Of a DNA stretch of 64,000 nt, positions 11,044 through 22,436 are shown in pieces (positions within the stretch are counted from its first letter, which is position 1; every line of letters starts with the position of its first letter). Made by a program: the position numbers and the translations under genes. The stretch comes from Alitta virens. Lineage: Eukaryota > Annelida > Polychaeta > Phyllodocida > Nereididae. The stretch spans positions 32,248,145 to 32,312,144 of the forward strand of contig OW028574.1 of the NCBI GenBank assembly GCA_932294295.1. The letters run 5' to 3'. A model generated the notes under the pieces. That model had not been told where the DNA came from and ran no database searches. It worked only from the letters and a program-made list of their open reading frames with translations.

Positions 11044-13027
11044 TAATCACACCGAAGAAGTCATTCGTGTTCAATCAGGTTTGTTTAAAACTTATTAAAT
11101 TGCTAATAGTATTAAGATAATAAATTTATGGTGACAATGAGTAAAAGTTAAGAATCTCTTATACTGGCTGATGAATATATATGTTAACAATTCAAGGTAT
11201 TGTACTACCAATCAGATAATGTTGTTGTAACTTGATAGCTATTTATAAATTTATTTATTTTGCATGACAATGAAACTGGCACGGTCTAAGTGTAGTTCAT
11301 GCAGTTAACACTATCACTGTTCATGTTTATAAAATTATAAAATATATATGTATATTTTTTTTCTTTATATTTCAGGATTGAAGAATACTGAATGCAATAT
11401 GTAAAAAGGCATGGCTGAAGAGGGAGCTACATTTAATGCATTTATTACATCACTGACATGTTCTAGTGACTTTGTCGTTTGGCTGACTCTGTTCATAGAC
11501 CAGCTAGAGGGAAGGATGGCACACTTCTGTGGTACGTAACCATGACAGAGATTATGCATAAATTTGTATCTGTGAGGGATTGCACATTTCTGGTAAGTAT
11601 CATGAAGCACCATGATTGTTGCCACTGAATTTGGTCAGAAATATTTGCCTCGATACAATAATACAGAGAGACTAATTACTTATTCTTGAGAAATTAATAT
11701 TCCCAGGAATTTTTTAACATGAGACTTTTCCGTAGAATTTTGGAGTATTGCAAAGTTTGGTTATGAAATTTTAGACGGGTGTGCACATTTTAATACTGTC
11801 ATAGTCAGACTTATTTTAAATGATCATACATTATCTCAAATTTATGCACCTATGCATCTGTGACGGGTATTTCTTGACATTGTCACTGGTCAACTACATG
11901 CAGTTTTTTTTTTCTGTCACGGCTGATCAGGCATTACACCTTACTGGTAAAATACAGCAATTTTGAAGTTAAAAAAATATGCAGTAAAAGCAAAGCTCAA
12001 TGAATTTTGAATATAGGTCAAGTGAGTGAACTAGAAAATTTTTATATCGGTACTGGGAAAATTATAAGATTTTTCAGATGACTTTGTCAAAGTAAGACAC
12101 ATAAACGTTGCAAAAGGTGCATTCCTAATTAAGAGAAAAGTAACTGTTTCATGTATTGTAAATGATGCTGGGTTTATAGATTTCCCATAGGTGTAATGCA
12201 AAGTAATAAATAGTAATTGATTTCAAAGTGACTGTTTATGCTATTAAAATATCAATACAGATCATGCAGATTGGAAAATTTCTCATTAATAAAAACCATT
12301 CCAGTCATTCCATCTCAATTCTTCAATTTTTAGATCATTCCCACTTGACCATCACAGATTTTCCTGAAAATATCCTTAAAGTCCTGAATGTAAATTTCTT
12401 AAAAGGAAAATGCAACATTTCAGGTGATGGTGGTGTATGCTTTCCAAGTTTTAAAAATGGCAATGTTAAAAAAATTGCCAAAACTTAACTGACAGACAAG
12501 TTTTAAAATGTTATTATTACTGCTCCAGTTAAGTTAATGTTGAATTCCTAGATACAAAGCTGTGGTCTTCATATAGGATACTTACCTGTCAAATATCAAT
12601 AATTCAGTGGTACAATTTATGATATTAAAGTATGTGTAAATAACTAACAGTATAGAGCTCTAACAAATTAGGAGGTATTGTGACGTCACGATAACTTTGG
12701 CAATATGGTCATATTTACTGCAGTGGAATTCTGGGTGGTAACTGTTGGGTATTTCATAGGTAATATGATTTGAGTACTAGCTGGTCCAGGTAATTGCCAT
12801 ACAACTGGTGGGTAACTAAGTTAGGTCACTAGCTTTTATGTATTTTTTGGTCCCTGGTGGCTCTTAGGTCACTATATACATATATAGGATAGCCAGCTTT
12901 GTGTATCCCCTAATACAACCACCTTGCTATTATGACCTTTAAACTTAAAGCTGATGTGCATTTTCATTTTACAGTGGAAATCGAAACACTCCTGAATCGG
13001 GTGATCAAAAAGGCCCACCTTTCTTCG
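11044..13027. other. About 2 kb without recognisable gene
   Basis: AT-rich, many stops in all frames. No TIR pair, domain motif or tandem repeat was recognised. Confidence 0.35.
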
Positions 13028-13146
13028 CAGAAACAGCAGCGTTATCAAGGTTATGGTCTTTGTGAAGTCAAGAAGACATCTAAGGTTAGTTGGTATAGTT
13101 TGCAATGAATATTGTGTTTTTTTTTAATAAATGATTCTAAGCTAAG

Positions 13147-13245
13147 ATAGAAAAATTTGACTTTTAGCGAATTCAATATGTAGTCTGATACCCAAAAAGA
13201 ATACATATTGAATTCGCTAAAAGTCAAATTTGTCTATCTAGTACT
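13147..13245. repeat. Near-perfect hairpin inside duplication copy 1
   Basis: GATAGAAAAATTTGACTTTT... is followed after a short loop by its reverse complement, arms of about 40 bp including AGCGAATTCAATATGTA. In copy 2 (32773-32815) only one arm exists. The sequence after the hairpin, to about 13340, matches copy 2 (32690-32770) in inverted orientation. Confidence 0.85.
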
Positions 13246-13740
13246 TTAAATACTAAGCAATGCTAAGTGCAGTAATTTGCATATCGGTGTCATTCAATAA
13301 ATGATTGATGACTTTAACTGGAATGAGATTATCAAAGATTTAAATGGTTTCAATGTCTATGATAAGTTTTATAAAATCATATAAACTTCCTATATATTCC
13401 TATTTTTGAACTTAGTGTTGTTATACTGTATCCTTAGATTTCGAGGACAAATTGATGTAGGGTAAGAAGGTATTAGAAAGGCTGCAGGTTGTAATTCTTT
13501 TTTTTTTCTTTTTTTATATAGATCTCTGCGATGTGGATGCTGTGGTGTGTTTTTCCACATCACATATGTTCTACTTGTTTGAGGGATGATCCCACCACAA
13601 TTACTTTCTTCAAAAACGAAGAAGATCTGTCTGTGCACACAGATTTTAAGACTAAATATTGAAACACCTCATGACTTGCTTCAGCAACATTCAACATCTA
13701 CATGGTTTGAAGGAAAATTTTTATAAATTTCAAATGTTTC

Positions 13741-13960
13741 CCTGACTTTGCCGCACCCTTGCCAAACATTTTCATACAGTATTTTGGTGATAGCAAGAAG
13801 CCTATCATGGGATTTTATATCCCACATTATCTGTTAACATGTATTTGCGTAAAGTATTATCTAGATTTGCCCACTAAGGTGGCTGTAATTATCCATGAGA
13901 TTGGTCATGCCCTGCACTATTTATATGGTGCAATATTTGGCCCAACACATGGTAATGATT
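13741..13960 (+). pseudogene. Coding-like fragment with an HEIGH motif, copy 1
   Basis: An open stretch reads LPNIFIQYF..., CICVKYYLDLPTKVAV and IIHEIGHALHYLYGA. HExxH followed by more histidines resembles the zinc site of M3-type or other zincin metallopeptidases, but the fragment is short. The duplicate at 33905-34080 has lost the motif (IIHAMGYDLHHL then stop). It might be the broken end of a peptidase-like exon or a chance match. It follows exon-like sequence homologous to 33670-33840. Confidence 0.3.
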
Positions 13961-13994
13961 TTGCCACACTAAAAATATTCTTAAATCAGTTATG

Positions 13995-14190
13995 ATAAGG
14001 GAAGACCTTTTGGCAAAATTATGCCAGATTAAGTTGAATCTGAGTGAAAAGTCACATTTAATATTTACAGCCAACAGGTGAAATCTTCATGCAAATACAT
14101 TCTTTAAAAACCATGACAAAAACTGTAAAATCTACTTTAATATAGGCCTAGCAAATATGCCTTTCTTTACTGATATTGGTTTAAATTAGC
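13995..14190 (+). pseudogene. LINE reverse-transcriptase fragment (plus strand)
   Basis: The frame EDLLAKLCQIKLNLSEKSHL followed by IFTANR resembles the stretch after the catalytic box of non-LTR reverse transcriptases (…WF..NKL.LN..KT..M.F). One stop interrupts it. No other domains are joined to it, so this is a short, old fragment. Confidence 0.45.
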
Positions 14191-14479
14191 AAGCTAGCTC
14201 AGATAATGATCCATTAAGGTATTTGTAGAAACCCAATAGTTGTACAGGTTTTGCAGGCAAAGTTTCAGAAAAGAAAGTGGTTCATTAAAACATTACTGAA
14301 AAGCTTCATGAGGACCTAATGGTATACATTCTGGAATATTTAAGACTACATGTTAATGCATTAGACTGTTTAATCTATGTTCTGTGTCATATTAGATCAC
14401 GTAAATGACCTACTCAGTAGAAACTAATCTTGAGGTCTAAAGAAAGCACTACAGTTGCAACAGTGTACTTATAAAATGA

Positions 14480-15020
14480 ATAGATAACTTGCAGTCAATC
14501 TGAACTCCTAGAAGCTTAAAAACTTTTCCAGAATTTATGGTGTTCCCACTTATTTTATATTCTATGGAAATCTCATTTTATGTAAAGCGTATCGCTTGGA
14601 ATTTGGCAGGCTTGGCTGTCATGAAATTATGTTTAAACCATGTTAATGCTGTCATATATGCAGTGAGGCATGTTCTAAAGTATATTTTATCTCAGATGGG
14701 TTGGAATGAGTTACTGAGAGTGTTGTCATCTGCATAGTAATAGAAGTGACATGTTTTTGAGTGATATTATGAAATTGTTTATTAATACATTAAACAAAAG
14801 CAGTCCTGTTACTAACCCTTGTGAAACCCCGGTTTTCAGGATAGCTGACTACTTTTATTATGGCCTATCTTTACAATCCGTTTTCTATCATTCATTTAAT
14901 TCCTTATGTATGTGCATGATTCAACAGAGAAATCATAAACATGTAACTTAGCTATGAGTAAACCATGAGGTAAAGAGTCAAGAGCTTTGGACAGGTATCA
15001 GTACTCAACCTACACTTTAG
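14480..15020 (-). pseudogene. LINE (non-LTR retrotransposon) RT fragment, minus strand
   Basis: Read on the minus strand the pieces run in the order expected for a CR1/L2-type reverse transcriptase: SKALDSLPHGLLIAKLHVYD, SCTYIRN, DRKRIVKIG, GVSQGLVTGLLLFNVLIN, DDNTLSNSF, LTWFKHNFMTAKPAKFQAI and VFKLLGVQID. GVSQG corresponds to the GVPQGS box and DDNTLS to the catalytic (Y)ADD box. The sequence is broken by several stops and frameshifts; endonuclease domain and tail are not seen. Confidence 0.75.
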
Positions 15021-15432
15021 TTTATGTCTAGTTATCGGTGCCAGCTTTCTCATTTTCTCAACATAATTCTTTGATATGCGAAAAAGCAGCCAAACAAATA
15101 AATGTACTACAAAGGTTATGCAAGTTTTTACCACTTAGGCGACGGTTTTTTGATCTTTCGTTTCTCGACACCGCCGGCCAAACTTTTGCTGTAGTGGGGT
15201 GGGGGCAGACAGGAAGGCTTTTAAAAAAGCAAAAGAAAGGGGGGCAGGAGGCGGTATTTCCTGAATATCTTAATTAGAAAAAAAGAGGGGGTTGAGGGTG
15301 TCTGAAAATCTTCAGGTCCGCCCCCCGGGGCCCCCCTCAACCACACTTTTAATTGGAACAGCTCGAGTTATTGTTACCATTTTTCAGGCTATTTGCATTG
15401 ATTGTTTATCGAGCTGGTAACAATTACAATTG
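15020..15432. other. Spacer with a purine-rich patch and a shared MITE-like piece
   Basis: 15153-15190 carries TTTCTCGACACCGCCGGCC and CAAACTTTTGC, shared with 5549-5580. 15225-15340 is G/A-rich followed by a short C-rich stretch. No gene seen. Confidence 0.4.
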
Positions 15433-15748
15433 TACCAAGCACCAAGAGTGTACTAGTTACAACAACAAGTGTTATATTGTGATTATAATTACTTGTATAT
15501 TGAAATTATGTTCACACTGGCTGGAAAAAGTTATATGTTCATACTGGCTGGAAAAAGGTATCGTTATGCAAATTTGAAAAGTAAAATTTCAAATGATTTG
15601 GAATCCTAAAATGGAATTACTGTATCTTAATGACTAATGCCAGGTATTATGTCCTATGCTTTGTACACTAAAGATGTATTTATTGAAACAAGCCTGGTGA
15701 ATATACAAACCAAGTAACTTGTCAGGCCTAGCACAGGTAGATGGTGTA

Positions 15749-16133
15749 ATGTCGTATAGTATAAACAAGAACCCGGGCAGCAGCAATAACCCCATCTCCT
15801 AGCCCTTGGCCAGGAGGGATATCCTTTGTGGCTGAATGGTTAGAGGTGTGGGCAAAGCTGCTCTTGAAATGGTGCATCGGCCGGGAACCTCTGTGAGCTG
15901 CATGTGGGGTTCAAGGTAGGCAGTTCGAGCCCCGCTCACAGCAGGTATATAAATAGGTCTTGTGCGATGTTTGACTTGTGGTGTGCGTCAAAATCGCAAG
16001 AGGTCGTGGGGGATGTCGTATAGTATAAACAAGAACCCGGGCAGCAGCAATAACCCCATCTCCTAGCCCTTGGCCAGGAGGGATATCCTTTGTGGCTGAA
16101 TGGTTAGAGGTGTGGGCAAAGCTGCTCTTGAAA
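15749..16133 (+). repeat. Direct 121-bp duplication of a tRNA-like SINE head
   Basis: 15749-15869 and 16013-16133 are virtually identical, separated by 143 bp. Each holds TGGCTGAATGGTTAGAGG, which resembles a Pol III A box. The intervening part after copy 1 has AGTTCGAGCCCC (about 15921), which resembles a B box. The A-to-B distance is longer than in a normal tRNA, so a tRNA-derived SINE is a tentative call. The outer flanks TAGATGGTGTAA (15739) and TTACACCATCTA (16326) are inverted, hinting that the block sits in a larger element. Confidence 0.6.
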
Positions 16134-16344
16134 GTAACGCTAATTTGGTGATTCGCACAATTCTGTGTGATTGAAAAGTACTCGAAAATAAATGGTGAAT
16201 TAAGTAGCAACTTGTCTAAAGTAATCCTGTCCAGTCTCATGACCGGTAGCGCTAAATTGAGTCCTAGAGCAGTTTATGGTACTTTCCTATATTACCTTTT
16301 GTAATAATTTTCGCACAAATTTGTGTTACACCATCTACTGTAGC

Positions 16345-17161
16345 AGGCACTTGACAAACTACGGACCAATGTCCATACAGAAAATGGCTTTGGATTATGT
16401 CAGATCGCTCATGCAGCAGCATGCGACCAAAAGTTGACTAAAGAACATCAATGTTTTTCACTTCACAATTTTGCGCTGAATACAACCTATAACTCCTTAA
16501 TTACCTGTCCATTTATAGAACAATAATTTAAAACACATAATGGCTAATGTGAAAGTAATATTCATCTATTTGAACATGGATTTGATAATCTTGCAGGATA
16601 GTTCTGCTGTAACTTAGTGTAATTAGAAGTAAAGGAATGGACTTTATTTATAGGTACAGGGATGCAGCAAAGCAAATGCAATTTACCGATTGAATTGTGT
16701 CATTTATTAACCATAACTGAGTTCATTTGAGTATGGAAAAATAAATTACTCCAACAGTGAACATGCTTTACTTTTATTTGTTACTTATAGATTCAGAACA
16801 CTTGAACAGAGGAGATGGCAGCAAGGAAACCAAGAGTGCTATTCTCATTATTTTTGCAAATAGAAAATTACGTGGAATGCATGCAACAGCCCTCAGGCTG
16901 AATCATGTGAGCCTTCGCTGCAGGATGGGAATGCAGAGTAAAACACTATAGTTCATCTTTTGTGTCATGAAAAGACCTAAAAAAGGAGCCATCACATGTG
17001 TCAGTACAAGAAACAACGGCTGAGAAAAGTGCATTTGTTGTCATACAAGGGGGCCTTGGGTTGAGGAGAATTCTGCAAGTGAAGAAGCACTGCTACCAAC
17101 TACTAGTCTTGTGTCAATTTCATGCTGCACAGAATTGAATAAAACAAGGATAATATTAATG
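16345..17161. other. Spacer before the broken Gypsy element
   Basis: No LTR, no clear gag N-terminus and no other gene recognised. Part may be decayed gag or leader of the element at 17162. Confidence 0.3.
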
Positions 17162-19632
17162 CAATGATGAAAAGGTGCTGCATATGAAAAACTGCTGCAG
17201 CTGCATCAAACAACAGACCTGTGGTGTCTTCATGTTGTTATTGTGGTGATTCTCATGCTCGAGGAAAATGTCCAGCTTATGGAATATCATGCGCAAGTTG
17301 TCGTAATCACTTTGCTACTGTGTGCCAAGGTGGCGGGCATCGAAGCAGCATGCCCAACAAGAGCAGCAAAGGCAAGCCAAGATTGCAACACTACCAACAG
17401 CCAAGCCGTAAGTTTGTTCATGCAATTGACGAAGATTTTGATGTGGACTCTGTGCTTATTGGATCTTTGCGTATGCATAATGCTGACAAGTGGCAAAAGA
17501 TTGTTAGTGGTGCTCAATGTACATTCGAGTTGGATACTGGTGCAAGATGCAAACAAACTCCCCAAATGTTTGGTGTCAAAATGTCAAGCCAATGAAGCAA
17601 CCACTGAGAGTATTTGGTGGTGCTAAGATCTTGCCTGTGGGAACTGTGGTGTTGTGTTACAGAAATAGCTGACATATCGATTGTTGAAAAACATGCTTGT
17701 GAAGAATTTTAGCTTATTCAACGAGTGTTTGCTGTTGATCGTGCTGACCATATTGCTTCAAAGGACATTCTAGTGGACACTTATGCTGATGTTTTCACTG
17801 GTTTGGAAATACGAGGAGCAATACAAGATAACCATCAATCCTGATGTTCTGCCTGTGACACAGCACTGTCACTGGGTTCCCTATGCTAAGCTCCCAGCCC
17901 TGAAGACAACCCTTGACAAGCTGGAAAAGCAAGGTGTTATTGCAAGTGTCGACAAGCCAACTGATCGGGTAAACAACCTGGTGACAAATGAAAAGAAAAA
18001 TGGTGATTTACGTATTTGTCTAGACCCAAAACCTTTGAATGATGCTATATAAAGAGAGGCTCATACAATACCTACTGCTGTCAACATGAAAGACAGTTAT
18101 TGGCAAGTTTGCTCAGATGATGAGTCGTCTTACTTGTGCATATTCCAGACGCCATGGGGTAGAAAAGCTTTCTGTGCATGCCATTTGGAATCAGCTCTGC
18201 TGCAGGAGAAGTTATGCAGATACGCAATGAGGCAACGTTTGCAGGAATACAAGGTGTTCATGTCATAGCTGATGATTTGATTGTTAGGGCGGGGGCCTAG
18301 CTCAGAGGTAGCGCTCTGGGCTTCCAACCGCTGGGTCCCGGGTTCGATTCCCGGTCGAGCCTAAGTTGGATGGCTGTTTAATCCTTCGTCTCATTGCCAT
18401 GGTCTCTGCCTGTCCTAATTAGCCCAACTGGTGCAGAAATACAGGACGTAAAGCCCTAATCACCCACCCCCACCATGATTTGATTCTTGCTGTAAAAGAC
18501 AATGATGAACATGAAATGATACTTCACAAAGTTATGCAGAGAGCTCGTGAGAAAAATGGGCGTTTCATTAAGAACAAGGTGCAATTTAAACTCTGAAGTC
18601 TCATACATGGGCAATTTTATCTCTGCTGATGGAATACAGCCATGCCCCAAGAAAATTGATGCAATTCTGAATATGCCTGTGCCTTGTGACAAGACTTCAC
18701 TTCAGAGACTACTAGGGATGATACGCTACCTGGCTCAGTTCATTCCGAATGAGTCGTCACTCACAGCACCACTTCGTTCGCTGCTTAAGAAAGACAGTGA
18801 AACTGGAATCACGAGCACACAAAAGCCATACAAGACATCAAACTAGCCATCGCACAGCAAACTTTACTTCACTTCTTCGATGTGGCGAAGCCTGTTCTGA
18901 TACAGACTAATGCCTCGCAGTCTGGTATGGGTGCTTGTATCGTGCAGCAAGGACATCAGATTGCATTCGCTTCTCGAGCACTAACCTCAGCAGAAGAAAA
19001 TTTACTCTAAGATTGAGAAAGAACTCTAAGCCATCTGTTTCTCGTGCACCAAGTCTCATCAGTACACCTACGACAGGTCAGTTGATGTCCACACTGATCA
19101 CCATCCTTTAGAGACTATCTCCAAGAAACCTCTCGCTTAAGCTGCTCCCAGACTTCATCGTATGTTGCTGCAACTTCAGCGGTACACCTAGAATGTTACT
19201 TATGTGCCAGGTAATCTCGTGTATGTTGCTGGTATGCTGTCTCGTGCCTATGTAGATGGCGATCCAGCTTGTGGTGCAGTCGAAGACGTCGAGATCATGG
19301 TGCAGCAGCTGCTAGACTTGCTCCCCATGACTCCAGCCATGCGCCAGCAGTTCAGAGATGCTGTCGCCGGTGACCCTACGATGCGTGGCCTCGTGAAGAC
19401 AATCTCTGAGGTGTTGGACGAAGTCGCGCAAGTTTGTGCATCGAGATCTACAGCTGTACTGGAACGTTCGAGACCAGCTGCGCGAAGCTCAATGCCTGCT
19501 GTTCAACGCTGTTTATGTCCTCGTTCCACCCTCGCTGCGACCTGAAATGGTAAGTATTATTCATGAAAGCCATCTAGGTGTGCTAAAATGTAAAGCTAGG
19601 GCCCGTGAAATGCTATACTGGCCTAGCATGTA
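17162..19632 (+). pseudogene. Gypsy-type retrotransposon remnant (gag knuckle, protease, RT, RNase H, integrase start)
   Basis: Domains in order: cysteine-rich knuckle with CYCGDSHARGKC and a second CxxC..H..C (from 17237), protease FELDTGA (about 17525), RT with LDKLEKQGVIASVDKPTD and GDLRICLDPKPLNDAI, then DSYWQV after a gap where about 25-30 codons are missing, an ADDL box split by a SINE (18283-18474), RNase H (VLIQTNASQSGMGACIVQQG), and the integrase zinc finger HESHLGVLKCKARAREMLYW, where it ends. Stops and frameshifts are many. No LTRs and no DDE core are seen. It resembles the common animal Gypsy lineage often annotated as K02A2.6-like; that placement is by motif memory. Confidence 0.85.
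18283..18474 (+). mobile_element. tRNA-derived SINE, 192 bp, inserted in the Gypsy RT
   Basis: Flanked by the 11-bp direct repeat ATGATTTGATT (18272-18282 and 18475-18485). The first about 72 nt resemble a tRNA: A box TAGCTCAGAGGTAG, a CTTCCAA anticodon-type loop (TCC, Gly-like) and B box GGTTCGATTCC at 18341. The acceptor arms do not pair (GGGGGCC with TCGAGCC), so this is not a working tRNA. A tail of about 110 nt ends in a C/A-rich stretch. The insertion splits the RT catalytic ADD region; removing it and one repeat restores continuity of that motif only. Confidence 0.85.
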
Positions 19633-20195
19633 ATTACAGCAAATTTAATTTTGAAAGTCCATTCTTGGTGTTATCCTGTTTTACTGGTTTAAAGCCTGTT
19701 TTATGTACGTCCCAGATATTTCTGGCTTCAACATGAAGTATCCCTAAAGAGTCACCAAAGCATTACACAAACAGCAAAATCCCAGACTGAACACCTAGGA
19801 CTGAACTTAATGTATTATATAGATTCAATGATGTGTTGTGGAAATGAATTCATTACAGAAATTCTAACTTTATATGTTCTACGAAGGTTCCCATTGGTTC
19901 AGTATGGATGGTTTTGTAAAGTCTGTATGAGAAACAATTCAGGTAATTTCAATATTCTGTTTTCAGTATCAGACATTGAATATCCATCTAAGGAAGAACG
20001 GCGTCTATTGCGGCTCGTGATATAAAGAAATTTTGGGCCGAGAGAGAAATGGAAGGAATACCAAGGGGTTTTTTAAGATGTGAGTGAGTGTACAGGCATG
20101 TCAGCCTTCAAACTGAAATAGTAGCATTATTTTGTACACATAGATATGTACACCGTTAAGTTTTATATCTTAAATACGTTAACAAATGGGAAAAA
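19633..20195. other. Spacer without recognisable gene
   Basis: Directly after the Gypsy truncation point. No domain or repeat recognised. Confidence 0.35.
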
Positions 20196-20507
20196 GTGCA
20201 GTATAGCGGACCCAGATTTATGACCATATTTAACAAGCCTCATTGCCAGGCCTATGACGTAAAATGCTTGAAATGCAATTATAACGTCACAAAAATTAAT
20301 GTAGTTATGACGGCGGTTTCATCTTCACGGTAAAGACAGCGTTTATTTTTGCTTTTTCTTGGGGGGCTGTCGCCCCCAAACCCCTGCTTATCTGCACCAA
20401 ATGTTATTTTAATTGTGCTAGAACTTAAAACTTGTGATATATTTGATGAAATTAAATTTTTTATGGCCGCCAAATATGGGCATAAATTTGGGTCCGCTAT
20501 ACTGCAC
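20196..20507. mobile_element. MITE, 312 bp, about 36-bp TIRs
   Basis: The left end GTGCAGTATAGCGGACCCA (20196) and the right end, whose complement starts identically, pair over about 36 bp with two mismatches. The interior is non-coding, with a short GC-rich stretch (GGGGGCTGTCGCCCCC) near 20363. No clear target duplication. The class is undecided. Confidence 0.85.
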
Positions 20508-20649
20508 TAAACCCAACAAATGATATAATAAATTTATGTAAATAATGTAATGTCAATCATAGGCATTTTGCCATTGCAACTTACAAGTTTATTTTGCAAA
20601 TGTGTTATCTTCAGTTCTTTAAGATTAGATGTACTTTATTTTATTACAG

Positions 20650-21100
20650 TTGGTGCAGAAAATCCTTTCCGATTGCATGCAAATTACATCTGGGCACCTT
20701 GGGTGACTCCGAGAAACAGAAACTAAAATGGTTTGGTGAATACCGAGGTTCTGAAGTGCACGTCTCAGCAGACCGTCAACTTAGGTGATGTGAATGACCC
20801 CACCAACCTAGATGTGTTAAGCTGGGAAAAGTTAGTTGAAGTCCTTGAGGGAAAGGATGTAAGTAATTTCTTCATTTGAATGTGGCTGGATTTAAAAATG
20901 AATGATTAAGATAACTGTGTCACATGATTGTTCTTATTTTCAGGCAAAATACACAAAGAACATGTGTAGCATCCTAGGTATAGAGACAAAAGGACTTGGA
21001 GGAAAAAAGAGATATTGTTGTGGCTATATCGGCGTATATCGCGCCCTCACAGACAATGCTCTGTATCAAAAAGTCTTCAAGAAAATCCAATGTGCAACTG
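20650..21100 (+). pseudogene. Two exons of an unrecognised, broken gene
   Basis: Exon 20650-20858 (TTACAG acceptor, GTAAGT donor) and exon 20944-21100 (TTTCAG acceptor, GTGAGT donor). The frame is continuous across the junction: LSWEKLVEVLEGKD joins AKYTKNMCSILGIETKGLGG, then KKRYCCGYIGVYRALTDNAL. Upstream in the first exon the frame contains a stop, and a better-looking neighbour frame implies a frameshift. A downstream exon at 23205 is in phase. I do not recognise the family; the rich splice consensus and sustained frame argue for a once-functional gene, host or transposon. Confidence 0.5.
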
Positions 21101-22227
21101 GTGAGTGATTTTATAGTGTCACTACTGCAGATTAGTGCGTAGTTGTTGCATAACCCTGGACTAGCCCAAGAAACCCTTCCTGCTGTGCCGGCTCTTGTTC
21201 ATATTGTGACATTATAGTGAGCCGCCATTGGCAGTGATCAGCCAGAAAAACTGCTCTGATTGTTTTGACTGACATGAGATCAAGGTGTAGGGCAAGAGGT
21301 CGCGTGACTTGCAGGTGCCACAGAAACAAATGATCAACAGATAGCAATGTATGAATGATCGAGAAAGATTATTTTTTATGACAATTTAACTTATTATACC
21401 AGAAGAATTGTATTTTAGTGTATTTTAAATATCAGATGGATGAAGGTCTCTGTCACAAAGGAATTCAGATAGCTCACTTTTTTTATGCTATGTTTGATGG
21501 AATCAATGATGTTGAAAAATCCTCCCATGAAAAATGAAACGGCCATTCCCACTTTATTATATTTTATTTTATTTATTCTACATGTAGGTTAATGACAGTG
21601 TCTGAAATGTTTCAGGCATTAGTATTCAGTGTTCCAGGTTAGCATTTGCTTATCACTCAAACTAAACCAAATTGTAGTCACCCAGCTAGTTACCTAACTG
21701 TGTGTCACCCAAGCTCTAGAATTGAAAGGTTTTTTTTTGTAATGACTGTTCAGATGTTTTGTAGGGGTTTATGAATGTAGTGTCTCACAAGGTGTCAGTT
21801 TTTAATGCAACAATGTTAAGATTGGAAAAGTACATTACGGGTTTCACTCAGATGTACTGAACAATATATACAAACAATGGAAAGAGAAATCACTCTTCGT
21901 GAATGTTTTGAAAAAAGAAACTGGTTTTTCATGCGAGTTCTGCATTGTATTAGCATGTAACAAAATTTCTTTTCTTTCGAAGTTGCTTCTATCAGCATCA
22001 AAATGGGTGACTAAGTTACATTTTGAGCAGCGAAATGTGCAATCAAAAGAAAAATGGTAATCTGATGAAGGGCATTTGATTTGTCCTGATAAATGGATAT
22101 TTGCCTGGAAATTTATGAATGATAAAGAGAACAGTTTTTTGCTAGCCTTTGAAATTATGTCCTGTTCTATGGTTTAACCTCTTTGTGTGCTCTAAGTTTC
22201 AATAAGTTAAACCTTTAAATAAAATAA
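21101..22227. other. Intron-like or intergenic sequence
   Basis: AT-rich, no ORF of interest, no repeats recognised. Confidence 0.3.
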
Positions 22228-22436
22228 GTGCATGACTAAGTGCATGACTACAAATTCTTCTATAAGCTAAAAAACAATATGTTACCAGTTTACTTTACAT
22301 CTGATATGATAAATAGATTGAATACAAATCGAAATCATCATTATTTCACAAGACATGTAAATGATGTGCCACTGCCCACTGTAAAACACGAGTTTGCAAG
22401 ACACAGCATATCTTACAAGTACACCACTCACAGCTG
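22228..22436 (+). pseudogene. C-terminal LINE RT fragment
   Basis: The frame FFYKLKNNMLPVYFTSDM, then HHYFTRHVNDVPLPTVKHEF and ARHSISYK, matches the pattern at the end of CR1/L2/Crack-type polymerases (short helix, LP.YF, Y.TR, then S..Y). It stops before the usual WN.LP. Isolated fragment. Confidence 0.5.

Larger units (their letters stand above)
13028..15660 (+). repeat. Segmental duplication, copy 1
   Basis: Blocks match 32398-36290 in the same order and orientation: 13028-13110 with 32398-32486, 13373-13960 with about 33520-34080, and about 15433-15660 with 34385-34563 continued at 36225. Matches include intronic as well as exonic sequence, so this is a DNA-level duplication or two copies of one element, not retroposition. 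Differences are local insertions, deletions and one fold-back inversion (13147-13340). The distance between copies is about 19 kb. Confidence 0.8.

Noticed and set aside
18291..18362. Functional tRNA-Gly gene
   Set aside because: A and B boxes and a CTTCCAA loop are present, but the acceptor arms do not pair, the stem next to the loop is imperfect, and the sequence continues into a SINE body bounded by an 11-bp target duplication.
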